Part shown: piece by piece, positions 1-8,194 of the stretch | Layout of the letters: every line of letters starts with the position of its first letter | How positions within the stretch are numbered: the first letter of the stretch is position 1 | Assembly (NCBI RefSeq): GCF_003248355.1 | Contig: NZ_QKWY01000001.1 | Coordinates: forward strand, 62,001-126,000 | From: Streptomyces sp. AC1-42W | GTDB taxonomy: Bacteria; Actinomycetota; Actinomycetes; Streptomycetales; Streptomycetaceae | Reading direction: 5' to 3' | Length of the DNA stretch: 64,000 bases | The notes under the pieces: generated by a model | What the model saw: only the letters and a program-made list of their open reading frames with translations | Database searches by the model: none | Told to the model about the DNA's origin: nothing | Made by a program: the position numbers and the translations under genes

Positions 1-529
1 CGGCGCACGGCTCGTGCAGGAGGGCCGGTACGACGCGGCGTTCGCGGGCGAGTTCGCGGCGGCCACGTACGGGCTCGAACCGCTGGTGACCGAGATCCAC
101 GACGCGGAGAACGCACAGACCCGCTTCGTCCTGGTGGGCCGGCCGGCCCGGCCCGCGGCGCCGACCGGCGCGGACAAGACCTCCGTGGTGATCTGGCTGG
201 GCGAGGACCATCCCGGCGCCCTGCTCGAACTGCTCCAGGAGTTCGCGGTGCGCGGGGTGAACCTGATGCTGATCCAGTCGCGGCCGACCGGGGCGGGCAT
301 CGGCAACTACTGCTTCGCGGTGGACGCCGAGGGCCATATCGCCGACCGGCGGGTCGGCGAGGCGCTGATGGGGCTCAAGCGCATCTGCCCGAATGTCCGC
401 TTCCTCGGCTCCTATCCGAGGGCCGGTGTGACCCCGGCGGACGTACGCCCTCTGCGTGCCGGTACGTCGGACGCCGAGTTCACCGAGGCGTCCGACTGGC
501 TGGCGCGCAACCAGGACGGGCGGGCCTGA
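1..529 (+). CDS. pheA: Prephenate dehydratase, C-terminal part (5' end outside window)
   Basis: Reading in frame from base 2, this is the C-terminal 175 residues of prephenate dehydratase, which converts prephenate to phenylpyruvate in phenylalanine synthesis. The first ~45 residues are the end of the catalytic domain, including a TRF segment (TRFVLVGR) like the family's conserved Thr-Arg-Phe. A C-terminal ACT domain follows (SVVIWLGEDHPGALLELL, then a QSRPTG segment at the place of the usual ESRP), the site where phenylalanine binds for feedback control. The start and the active-site N-terminal half lie upstream of base 1. serS follows on the same strand after a gap of about 580 bp, so the two are probably separate transcripts. 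Confidence 0.9.
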   Translation, partial: GARLVQEGRYDAAFAGEFAAATYGLEPLVTEIHDAENAQTRFVLVGRPARPAAPTGADKTSVVIWLGEDHPGALLELLQEFAVRGVNLMLIQSRPTGAGIGNYCFAVDAEGHIADRRVGEALMGLKRICPNVRFLGSYPRAGVTPADVRPLRAGTSDAEFTEASDWLARNQDGRA

Positions 530-633
530 CGGCGGCGGTCCGCACGGCGGGGCCTGACAGCGACGGGGGCCTGACAGCGACGGGCCCGATGCCCCGGCCA
601 CCCGGCTACGCAGGCGGTGGCCGGGGAACAGCC

Positions 634-976
634 CTGTCCACACGGTTGGTGGGATCAGCGGATTGTCCTCACTGAAAAGTTATCCACAGGCGCGCATCCC
701 TGCCTGGGGACAAGTCGACACGGGAATCCGACATGGTCGACAAATCAACACAGCCCACTTGGACCCGTCCACAGAGTCCAGGTCACCCAGTGTCAGCACA
801 ATTCCATTGATCAACTCTTTAGGGCTAGCAATTCCCACCCGAATGAGCGCGCAAAGCAGGTTTGAACCATGAATCCACGCGTTTCCACCGGCCGTCCGGA
901 ATGACCCCATCCATGTCCACAGACTTCCCCCACAGCCTGTGGATAACTTTGACGAACCACCCCCCCCTGTGGACAA
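634..976. promoter_or_regulatory. Cluster of DnaA-box-like nonamers in the pheA-serS gap
   Basis: The 583-bp gap between pheA and serS holds no convincing gene. It contains six nonamers close to the Streptomyces DnaA box (TTGTCCACA): 634-642, 680-688 (TTATCCACA), 765-773, 913-921, and on the minus strand 938-946 (TTATCCACA) and 968-976 (perfect TTGTCCACA). Such density is far above chance, though GC-rich genomes favour some of these bases. The region could titrate DnaA or link serS/pheA expression to replication. It is not oriC, since dnaA/dnaN are not next to it. Confidence 0.55.
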
Positions 977-1112
977 GCGGCGAGCAACTCCCCCTTCACG
1001 CAAGGCCGATGTGGCACGAACCCAGAATGTCGAATAGCGGCAATTCGGGCAAAGCGCCACGCTTGTGCCCATCGGTTCAAGCGCCGGAAGCGGGCCCCGG
1101 TAGCCTGGGGGA

Positions 1113-2402
1113 GTGATTGACCTTCGCCTGATTCGTGAGGACCCCGACCGTGTTCGCGCCTCCCAGCGCAACCGGGGAGAGGACGTCGCACTCGTCGACG
1201 CCCTGCTCTCCGCCGACGAACGGCGCAGGTCGTCCGGGGTCGCATTCGACGAACTCCGCTCCGAGCAGAAATCGCTCGGCAAACTCATCCCCAAGGCGTC
1301 CCCCGAGGAGCGCACCGAGCTCCTGAAGCGCGCCGAGCAGCTCAAGGCCGACGTCAAGGCGGCCGACGCGGCCCAGGACGAGGCCGACGCGGAGACCAGG
1401 AACCTGCTGCTGCGGCTCGGCAACATCGTCCACCCGGACGTGCCGATCGGCGGCGAGGAGGACTTCGTCGTCCGGGAGACGCACGGGACGATCCGCGACT
1501 TCGGCGCCGAGGGCTTCGAGCCCAAGGACCACCTGGAGCTCGGCGAGGCGCTGGGCGCGATCGACATGGAGCGCGGCGCCAAGGTCTCCGGCTCGCGCTT
1601 CTACTACCTGACGGGCGTGGGCGCGCTGCTGGAGCTGGCCCTCGTCAACGCGGCGATCGCCCAGGCCACCGAGGCCGGCTTCACCCCGATGCTGACCCCG
1701 ACGCTGGTCCGCCCGCGCGCCATGGAGGGCACCGGCTTCCTCGGCCAGGCCGCCGACGACGTCTACCACCTCGACAAGGACGACCAGTACCTGGTCGGCA
1801 CCTCCGAGGTACCGCTCGCCGCGTACCACATGGACGAGATCATCGACGCGGAGAAGCTGCCGCTGCGCTACGCCGGCTACTCGTCCTGCTACCGCCGCGA
1901 GGCGGGGACGTATGGCAAGGACACCCGCGGCATCTTCCGGGTCCACCAGTTCACCAAGGTCGAGATGTTCTCGTACGTCGACCCGGCGGACGCGGAGGCC
2001 GAGCACCTGCGCCTGCTCGACTGGGAGAAGCAGTGGCTCACCGGCCTGGAGCTGCCCTTCCAGGTCATCGACGTCGCCAGCGGTGATCTGGGGGCGTCGG
2101 CCACCAGGAAGTACGACTGCGAGGCGTGGATTCCGACCCAGGGCAAGTACCGCGAGCTCACATCGGCGTCCAACTGCGGCGAATTCCAGGCACGCAGGCT
2201 CTCGGTCCGGATGCGGGACAACCGCGACGGCAAGAAGGTCATGAAGCCGCTGGCCACGCTGAACGGCACGCTGTGCGCCGTCCCGCGCACCATCGTGGCG
2301 ATCCTGGAGAACCACCAGCTGGCCGACGGTTCGGTGCGGGTGCCCGAGGTGCTCCGTCCCTACCTGGGCGGGCGCGAACTCCTGGAACCGGTCGCCAAGT
2401 GA
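1113..2402 (+). CDS. serS: Seryl-tRNA synthetase
   Basis: This 429-residue class II synthetase charges tRNA-Ser with serine in the cytoplasm. Residues 1-110 form the tRNA-binding coiled-coil arm ([15 protein letters not shown] and a long Glu/Lys/Ala helix pair). The catalytic core carries motif 2 ([24 protein letters not shown]) and motif 3 ([19 protein letters not shown]). The GTG start is preceded only 7 bases upstream by TAGCCT (1101-1106), a good -10 element, so the mRNA is probably leaderless. Length and motifs are those of the normal housekeeping enzyme. Its stop overlaps the next start by GTGA. Confidence 0.97.
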   Translation: MIDLRLIREDPDRVRASQRNRGEDVALVDALLSADERRRSSGVAFDELRSEQKSLGKLIPKASPEERTELLKRAEQLKADVKAADAAQDEADAETRNLLLRLGNIVHPDVPIGGEEDFVVRETHGTIRDFGAEGFEPKDHLELGEALGAIDMERGAKVSGSRFYYLTGVGALLELALVNAAIAQATEAGFTPMLTPTLVRPRAMEGTGFLGQAADDVYHLDKDDQYLVGTSEVPLAAYHMDEIIDAEKLPLRYAGYSSCYRREAGTYGKDTRGIFRVHQFTKVEMFSYVDPADAEAEHLRLLDWEKQWLTGLELPFQVIDVASGDLGASATRKYDCEAWIPTQGKYRELTSASNCGEFQARRLSVRMRDNRDGKKVMKPLATLNGTLCAVPRTIVAILENHQLADGSVRVPEVLRPYLGGRELLEPVAK

Positions 2403-3205
2403 CATTTCCCTACAAGCTCGTCGCCACCGACCTCGACGGCACCCTGCTGCGCGACGACCACACCGTCTCCGCACGGACGCGCGACGCCCTGAAGGCCGCC
2501 GCCGCGGCCGGAGCGGCGCACATCGTCGTCACCGGCCGGGCCGTTCCCTGGACCCGGCACATCCTGGACGACCTCGGCTACGAGGGCCTGGCCGTCTGCG
2601 CCCAGGGCGCACAGGTCTACCACGCGGGTGAGCGCAGGCTGCTCACCTCGCTCACCCTGGACCGGCAGCTGGCCGGACTCGCCCTCTCCAAGGTCGAGGC
2701 GGACGTCGGCCCGCTGGCGCTGGCCGCGAGCCGCGACGGGCTCGACGGCGATGTACTGGTCGGGCCGGGCTACCAGGTGCAGGAGGGACCTCACCCGTCC
2801 GTCTTCGTCCAGGACCCGGCCGAGCTGTGGGAAGCCCCGCTGAACAAGGTGTACATACAGCACCCGGAGCTGGGCGACGACGAGCTGGCGAAGGCGGCGC
2901 GGGCGGCGGTCGGCAATCTGGTGGACGTGGTCATGGCGGGGCCGGGGGTCGTGGAGATCCTTCCGCTGGGACTGAGCAAGGCCACCGGGCTCTCGCTCGC
3001 GGCGCGCCGGCTGGGCGTGAAGGCGGCGGACACGATCGCCTTCGGTGACATGCCCAACGACATCCCGATGTTCGCGTGGGCACGGCACGGGGTGGCCATG
3101 GCCAACGCCCATGCCGACCTGAAGACCGTCGCCCAGGAGACGACCGCGTCGAACGAGGACGACGGCATCGCGGTGGTGCTGGAGCGGCTGCTCGGGGAGT
3201 CGTAG
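2399..3205 (+). CDS. HAD-superfamily (Cof-type) phosphatase
   Basis: This 268-residue cytoplasmic protein is a HAD phosphatase of the Cof/IIB class. Motif I is [10 protein letters not shown] near residue 10, motif II is VTGR near residue 45, and the C-terminal motif III/IV is [11 protein letters not shown] near residue 220. Substrates of this family are sugar or cofactor phosphates and cannot be told from sequence. The GTG start overlaps the serS stop (GTGA), so it is translationally coupled to serS. A paralogue lies at 33634-34500 on the other side of the integrated element, with the same motifs and a similar C-terminus. Confidence 0.88.
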   Translation: MTFPYKLVATDLDGTLLRDDHTVSARTRDALKAAAAAGAAHIVVTGRAVPWTRHILDDLGYEGLAVCAQGAQVYHAGERRLLTSLTLDRQLAGLALSKVEADVGPLALAASRDGLDGDVLVGPGYQVQEGPHPSVFVQDPAELWEAPLNKVYIQHPELGDDELAKAARAAVGNLVDVVMAGPGVVEILPLGLSKATGLSLAARRLGVKAADTIAFGDMPNDIPMFAWARHGVAMANAHADLKTVAQETTASNEDDGIAVVLERLLGES

Positions 3206-3252
3206 CCCTCACCGCTGGTCGCGGGCCTGTTCGGCCGCGGACTCGCTCGTAC

Positions 3253-3293
3253 GGCTCAGGGGCCGGGGCACTGCCTCGGCCCCTGAGCCTTTT
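3253..3293 (+). terminator. Rho-independent-type terminator after serS-HAD
   Basis: A perfect 12-bp stem (GGCTCAGGGGCC at 3253-3264 with GGCCCCTGAGCC at 3278-3289) is followed by TTTT. It sits between the convergent HAD gene and the leftward gene ending at 3326 and could serve both strands. Confidence 0.8.
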
Positions 3294-3325
3294 CCTACGC
3301 CGTCACCGGAACCTGCGGCCCCGGA

Positions 3326-4018
3326 TCAGCGCGTGTTGCGGCGGTTCAGCTCCTTCAGGTTGCGTGCGAGGGCGTCCATGCGCCCGTCGAGCCGGTCGAT
3401 GCCCTCGGCTGCTCCGCTGAGCCGCACGCTCATGGCGCCGACGACCTGATGGGTGACCTCCAGCCTCCGGTCGAGGCTGTCCAGCCGGTGCGACATCCGG
3501 CTGAGGACCGGGCCCAACTCCTGGAGCGCGATGCCCACGCCGGCCAGATGGCTTTCGACCCGGGTGACGCGGTGTTCGAGCGACGCGTATCCCGCGCGCA
3601 GGTCCTGCTCGGCGTCGAGCAGATACGTACGCACGCACCGAGCGACGTCGCTGTCGCGAAGGAGCATGGCGACGTTGAGGACGGTTCGTCGGGTGTAGAG
3701 ACGGAGCTGAGTGGCTGCCTGTGGATAACTTCCGCCCTCCTGCGCATCCCATAGGGACAACATGTCCCTATGGAAGGTTTCCAGGTCAGAGCCACGGAGC
3801 GTCCTGAGCCCGTTTTCCTCCAGCTCGGTTCGATGGCGCTGGGTCACCTTCTTGACGACCTCTGTGGATACTTCGAAGTAACGAGCCACGTCCTCTGTGC
3901 GAACGTGAATCCCGTCCGGGAGCATGACAAGGGTCTTCACCTTGTCCAGGGCGTCGACGCGCCCCATCTGTTCGACGCGCAACGCGCGTGATTCGAGCAA
4001 GGCGACTTCTGTTGGCAT
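3326..4018 (-). CDS. Streptomyces-type putative DNA-binding protein with C-terminal coiled coil
   Basis: I do not recognise a biochemical function. Residues ~35-85 look like a helix-turn-helix segment (RTEDVARYFEVSTEVVKKV, then GLRTLRGSDLE), and residues ~105-135 (YTRRTVLNVAMLLRDSDVAR) resemble antirepressor-type proteins of phage origin. The rest is a heptad-rich coiled coil (EHRVTRVESHLAG through RLDGRMDALARNL). Similar Streptomyces proteins are, from memory, sometimes labelled restriction endonuclease; I see no nuclease motif to support that. The ATG start at 4018 has only a weak upstream purine tract. The gene is monocistronic, bounded by terminators at 3253 and 4271. A single TTATCCACA-type nonamer lies inside it near 3721. 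Confidence 0.6.
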   Translation of the reverse strand: MPTEVALLESRALRVEQMGRVDALDKVKTLVMLPDGIHVRTEDVARYFEVSTEVVKKVTQRHRTELEENGLRTLRGSDLETFHRDMLSLWDAQEGGSYPQAATQLRLYTRRTVLNVAMLLRDSDVARCVRTYLLDAEQDLRAGYASLEHRVTRVESHLAGVGIALQELGPVLSRMSHRLDSLDRRLEVTHQVVGAMSVRLSGAAEGIDRLDGRMDALARNLKELNRRNTR

Positions 4019-4270
4019 GAGCTGTCTTCTGCCTTCCGCTGGTGAAATCCACGGGAAATGGACAGGGGAAATCGACAGCCCTCTTCCCAGGGCTTCAGGG
4101 GCGGAGGACGCTCACGGTTGCCACTCACTCTGGGAACCGGCCCGCGGGTGTTCCCTCGCCGTACCGGCCATCTGCACTTTCACGAACGCTACGACGCCAC
4201 GGATTCCAGTTGCCTCCACGCACCGTGAACAACGCACCGATAACCGCACAGTTACGCGTAGGACTGTCCG

Positions 4271-4314
4271 GCATGCGAAAGCCCCCGGCCGAAGAGCCGG
4301 GGGCTTTCGCATGC
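4271..4314. terminator. Long perfect hairpin terminator
   Basis: The arms 4271-4289 and 4296-4314 are a perfect 19-bp inverted repeat with a 6-base loop (CGAAGA). The arms contain AAAGCCCCCGGC / GCCGGGGGCTTT, so each strand ends in a T-rich run: a bidirectional terminator, most likely for the leftward ABC operon ending at 4330. The rest of the 4019-4329 gap holds no ORF I can support, only the presumed promoter of the gene at 3326-4018. Confidence 0.8.
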
Positions 4315-4329
4315 CGAGGGGGCGCCCGC

Positions 4330-5049
4330 TCACTCCTCGCCGGCGAGCTTCAGCGCGCGCAGCTTCTGCCCCGCGTACCAGGTGGCCACGACGGTGACCG
4401 CGGCCAGCAGGATCGTGGCGAGCGGCAGCCCGACGTCCGAGGTGATCGCCCCGTTGCCGCCGGTCTTCTCGGCGAGCGCGAGCGCCCACTGCTGCACGCT
4501 GAGCGTGCGCGCACCGGGCACCAGGCTGCCGAACAGGGCCTCCCACACCAGCGCGTAGACGAGGCCCAGCACCACGGCGTGCCGGCTGACCGTGCCCAGC
4601 AGCAGGAACAGCGCGCTGTAGGCGATCGAGGCGACCAGGGCGGCGATCGTGTACGCCACCGCGATCTGCTGGCCGTTGCCGTTGAGGATGAGGCCCGCGA
4701 CCATCGTCGGGACGGCCGAGAACACCATGGTCACCGCGATCGCGACGATCAGCTTGGTGAAGATGATCGTCGGCCGGCTCACCGGCTTGGCCAGCAGGTA
4801 GACGATCGAGCCGTCGTCGATCTCCGGCCCGATGGCGCCCGTACCGGCGATCACGCCGATCAGCGGGACCATCGTGGCGATGGCGAATCCACCCAGCACG
4901 TCCGACGCCACCTGGTCGTCGGCCCCGGCGAACCATCGCACCGCCACCGCGATGACGATCAGCAGCACGGGCAGGACGAAGAGGATGGCGGCCCGGCGCC
5001 GGCCGAGCAACGCCCGGTAGGTGAGCCGGGCGACTGTGGGGTCGTACAT
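4330..5049 (-). CDS. ABC-2 type transporter permease
   Basis: This 239-residue integral membrane protein has about six hydrophobic segments, beginning with AAILFVLPVLLIVIAVAVRWF near residue 20. It also shows the loop typical of ABC-2 permeases, IGPEIDDGSIVYLLAKPVSR, near residue 75. It is the last gene of a four-gene leftward operon, 27 bp after the ATPase at 5077-5988, and presumably forms the channel with it. The substrate is unknown; drug or lipid export is common for this class. Confidence 0.85.
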   Translation of the reverse strand: MYDPTVARLTYRALLGRRRAAILFVLPVLLIVIAVAVRWFAGADDQVASDVLGGFAIATMVPLIGVIAGTGAIGPEIDDGSIVYLLAKPVSRPTIIFTKLIVAIAVTMVFSAVPTMVAGLILNGNGQQIAVAYTIAALVASIAYSALFLLLGTVSRHAVVLGLVYALVWEALFGSLVPGARTLSVQQWALALAEKTGGNGAITSDVGLPLATILLAAVTVVATWYAGQKLRALKLAGEE

Positions 5050-5076
5050 GACGTCACAGCTCCTTGTCGGCCACGA

Positions 5077-5988
5077 TCAGGCCGCTACGAGATAGGAAAA
5101 GACCGATTCGAGGGACTCGTCGGACGGTGAAACGGTCAGCAGACGGATGCCCTGCTCGCGCGCGACCTTGGGCAACAGCGTGGTGAACCGGGCGAAATCG
5201 ATCGCTTGGATACGCAGAGCGTTCTCGCTCAGGTCGACTTCGATCCCCGCCGTCGACGGGTCGGCGATCAGAGCGGCGGCCAGGGCCCGGTCGTCGCTGG
5301 ACCGTACGAGATAGCGGTGCGGACGATCGGTCATCAGCCGGCGGATGCGCCGGAAGTCGCCGGACGCCGCGTGCCGTCCCGCCACGATCACCTCGATGTG
5401 CGAGGCGAGCTGTTCGACCTCTTCGAGGATGTGCGAGGAGAAGAGGACCGTACGGCCCTCCGCTCCCATCCGGCGCAGCAGTTCCATCAGCTGCATCCGC
5501 TGGCGCGGGTCCATCCCATTGAACGGTTCGTCGAGCAGCAGCACGGAAGGGTTGTGGACCAGCGCGGACGCCATCTTCACGCGCTGGCGCATGCCCTTGC
5601 TGTACGTCGAGATCTTGCGGTCCTGCGCGTGCTCCATCTCGACCGTGGCCAGCGCCGCGGCCGCCTCGGCCTTGCCCAGTCCGTGCAGTTCGGCGTTGGC
5701 CACCACGAACTCGCGGCCGGTCAGGAAGTCGTACATGCCCTCCCGCTCCGGCACGATGCCGATCTCCCGGTACACCGCCTCGTTGCGCCAGATGGGCTTG
5801 CCGTCGAGCGTGACCGTGCCCGTCGAGGGGGCGAGGAAACCGGCCATCATGTTGATCAGCGTGGACTTGCCCGCGCCGTTGGGGCCGAGCAGACCGGTGA
5901 CGCCCGGACCCACGGTCATGCTGACGTCGTTGACGGCGACCACATTGCCGAACCAGCGGGAGGTGTGGTCGATCTCGATGGTGGTCAC
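5077..5988 (-). CDS. ABC transporter ATP-binding protein (ABC-2 type, first pair)
   Basis: This 303-residue ATPase has Walker A GPNGAGKST near residue 38, a signature YSKGMRQRVKMA near residue 133, Walker B VLLLDEPFNGMD, and an H-loop SSHILEEVEQL. A C-terminal domain of ~90 residues (RPHRYLVRSSDD onward) is usual for ABC-2 exporter ATPases. I chose the GTG start at 5988 because it overlaps the upstream permease stop as GTGA; a longer reading frame upstream is the antisense-like shadow of the permease. It powers the permeases encoded on either side. Confidence 0.93.
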   Translation of the reverse strand: MTTIEIDHTSRWFGNVVAVNDVSMTVGPGVTGLLGPNGAGKSTLINMMAGFLAPSTGTVTLDGKPIWRNEAVYREIGIVPEREGMYDFLTGREFVVANAELHGLGKAEAAAALATVEMEHAQDRKISTYSKGMRQRVKMASALVHNPSVLLLDEPFNGMDPRQRMQLMELLRRMGAEGRTVLFSSHILEEVEQLASHIEVIVAGRHAASGDFRRIRRLMTDRPHRYLVRSSDDRALAAALIADPSTAGIEVDLSENALRIQAIDFARFTTLLPKVAREQGIRLLTVSPSDESLESVFSYLVAA

Positions 5989-6893
5989 AGCCCGACCCTC
6001 CGGTAGCGGCGCATCAGCACGGCGTACGAGCCGGCGATCAGCGCGAGAACAACGAGCAGATAGACGACGCCGGTCCCGGCGCCCGGCCCCGCCCCGCCGG
6101 GGAAGGCCGTGGTCGCCCCGAGGAACGCGGTCTGCACCCCGTCGATCAGCGTGATCGGCGAGAACAGCCCCAGCCATTCCACCGCGTTCTCCGATCCGGT
6201 GGACCAGGCGATGCCCTGGACGGTCGAGACCCCGCCGTAGGTGATGGTCAGCAGCGCGATGACCGCGGCGACGCCGAAGCCCCGGCGCGGGGTGAGCGCG
6301 GCCATCACCAGGCCGAGGCCCGCGAAGAGAACGGAGAGCAGCAGCACGGAGACCATCCCCTGGGCGAACCACTGCGTCTGGTCCGCGAAGTCGAACTTGC
6401 CCAGCAGTGCGCCGATGTAGAGGATCACGACCGGCGCACCGGTCAGCACGAAGATCGCGGACGCCATGGCGGCGAACTTGGCGAGGACGTAGTCGCCGTG
6501 CTCGATCGGCCGCGAGAAGTACAGCGGCACGGTTTTGAACCGCAGGTCCCTGGAGACCGCCTGCGGTGCCTGCGCGGCGACGAACAGACCGATGACGGCC
6601 TGCAGATAGATGGCGAACCGCGTGTACTGGAGCGGAAGTTTCGTCGTCCCCGGAGTGGCGATGGCGACGGCGACGATGATCGCCGCCACCAGGCACATCA
6701 CGCCGAACAGCAGCATGGGCAGCACCTTGGACTTGGCCGAACGGCCGAGTCCGAAGGCGCCGCGCAGGGTCTGCGAGTACAGCGAGCGCCGGGCGTAGGC
6801 GCGGCCGAGGCGCGGGCCGTCGTAGGCGCGGTAGCCGATGTTGTGGATGCGGGAGGTCTCGCTCCCGGTCACGGCGCCGGTCTCAGTGCTCAT
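5985..6893 (-). CDS. ABC transporter permease
   Basis: This 302-residue membrane protein has a ~65-residue cytoplasmic N-terminus (IHNIGYRAYDGPRLGRAYAR) followed by about six transmembrane segments, including LLFGVMCLVAAIIVAVAIA and a last helix LLVVLALIAGSYAVLM. The loop FKTVPLYFSRPIEHGDYVLAKF corresponds to the ABC-2 loop of the permease at 4330. It overlaps the upstream ATPase gene by 11 bp and the downstream ATPase by 4 bp, so the operon alternates ATPase-permease-ATPase-permease. Confidence 0.85.
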   Translation of the reverse strand: MSTETGAVTGSETSRIHNIGYRAYDGPRLGRAYARRSLYSQTLRGAFGLGRSAKSKVLPMLLFGVMCLVAAIIVAVAIATPGTTKLPLQYTRFAIYLQAVIGLFVAAQAPQAVSRDLRFKTVPLYFSRPIEHGDYVLAKFAAMASAIFVLTGAPVVILYIGALLGKFDFADQTQWFAQGMVSVLLLSVLFAGLGLVMAALTPRRGFGVAAVIALLTITYGGVSTVQGIAWSTGSENAVEWLGLFSPITLIDGVQTAFLGATTAFPGGAGPGAGTGVVYLLVVLALIAGSYAVLMRRYRRVGL

Positions 6894-7938
6894 CGCGTCC
6901 GCTCCCCTTCTGCAGTACGGCTCCGGCCTGCTGTACGACTCCGGCCTGCGGTGCGGGCCCGGCGTGGGCCGGCACGGAGCGCGGTGCCGCTTCGTCGTCG
7001 CGGAACACTTCGGCGATGTGGTGGCGGCGCTGTTCCATCCGTACGAGGCCGAGTCCGAGGCCCGCGACGCTGTCGCGCACGAGGTCGTACGTCTCCTCGC
7101 CGGTCGCCTCGATCAGCAGGATGTGTCCGGCGCCGGGCAGTCCCTGGGTGTCCAGGCCGTCCTGCCCGAGGAGTTTGACGCCCGCGCCGGCGAGGGAACG
7201 CCGAAGGGCGTCCGTGCCGTCCGGGTGGTCGTCGCTGTCCGTGACCTCGACCGCGAGGGTCGTGGTGATCCGGGTGAAGTCACTGGTGGAGCTGGAGCGC
7301 AGAAGCGTGCCGCCGTTGATCACGACGACGTGGTCGCAGGTGCGTTCCAGCTCGCCGAGCAGGTGCGAGGTGACCAGGACGGAGATGCCGAAGTCGGTGT
7401 GGATGCGGCGGATGAGGCCGAGCATCTCGTCGCGTCCGACCGGGTCCAGACCGTTGGTCGGCTCGTCAAGGAGGACCAGCTGCGGATCGTGGACCAGTGC
7501 CTGGGCCAGCTTCACGCGCTGCTTCATGCCGGTCGAGTAGCCGCCGATGGGCCGGTAGCGCTCCTCGTAGAGCCCCACATGGCGCAGGGTGTCGGCGGTG
7601 CGCTCGCGGGCGGCGGTCGGCGGCAGCCCCGACATGCGCGCCATGTGCACGACGAACTCGGTGGCCGAGACGTCGGGCGGCAGGCAGTCGTGCTCCGGCA
7701 TGTAGCCGACCCGCTCGCGGATGGCGGCGCCACTCGTCGAGACGTCGAGCCCGAGCACCGCGGCCCGGCCCTCGGTGGCGGGGGAAAGACCCAGCAGGAT
7801 CTTGATCAACGTGGACTTGCCGGCTCCGTTCGCACCGACCAGCCCGGTCACACCGGGGCCGATGTCCAGGGTGAGCCGGTCAAGCGCGGTCACACGGGGG
7901 AACCGCCTACTCAGACCTTCGGCAACAATGACATTCAC
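6883..7938 (-). CDS. ABC transporter ATP-binding protein (ABC-2 type, second pair)
   Basis: This 351-residue ATPase is first in the leftward operon. Walker A is GANGAGKST near residue 40, the signature is YSTGMKQRVKLAQA, Walker B is LVLLDEPTNGLD, and the switch region is TSHLLGELERTCD. The C-terminal tail after residue ~310 is Ala/Gly-rich. The GTG at 7938 begins just before the conserved ABC fold (VNVIVAEGLSRRFPRVTALD). There is no clear Shine-Dalgarno sequence, which suggests a leaderless or short-leader mRNA. It is a paralogue of the ATPase at 5077-5988. Confidence 0.9.
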   Translation of the reverse strand: MNVIVAEGLSRRFPRVTALDRLTLDIGPGVTGLVGANGAGKSTLIKILLGLSPATEGRAAVLGLDVSTSGAAIRERVGYMPEHDCLPPDVSATEFVVHMARMSGLPPTAARERTADTLRHVGLYEERYRPIGGYSTGMKQRVKLAQALVHDPQLVLLDEPTNGLDPVGRDEMLGLIRRIHTDFGISVLVTSHLLGELERTCDHVVVINGGTLLRSSSTSDFTRITTTLAVEVTDSDDHPDGTDALRRSLAGAGVKLLGQDGLDTQGLPGAGHILLIEATGEETYDLVRDSVAGLGLGLVRMEQRRHHIAEVFRDDEAAPRSVPAHAGPAPQAGVVQQAGAVLQKGSGRDEH

Positions 7939-8194
7939 CCGACCGACGGTAGTGGCGCGGGCCACAGCAGTCGTCAGACCACACGGTTGGATCGGCATCA
8001 GCCTCGAGTTGTAGGGGACCCGTAAGGGCACCGTCACGAAGGACTACCCCAGCCCCGGAGCGAAGCGGCGATGGCCTGCGCGAAGGGGTTTTCCACAGGC
8101 TGCGCGACCCCCTTGACGCGGCCGCCGGGCATTGCGAGATTCATCGGTGTCACGTTACGAGCACGTACCGCACACGGCAGGGACGGACGGTCGC

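Noticed and set aside
1077..2474. A 465-residue minus-strand reading frame over serS
   Set aside because: It is the antisense shadow of serS, Arg/Val/Leu-rich with no domain; long antisense frames are normal at this GC content.
3326..4018. Annotation as a restriction endonuclease
   Set aside because: No PD-(D/E)xK, HNH or GIY-YIG motif is visible; HTH-like and coiled-coil regions fit a DNA-binding protein better.
4042..5130. A 362-residue plus-strand frame over the terminator and ABC permease
   Set aside because: It runs through a perfect terminator hairpin and is antisense to a clear permease.
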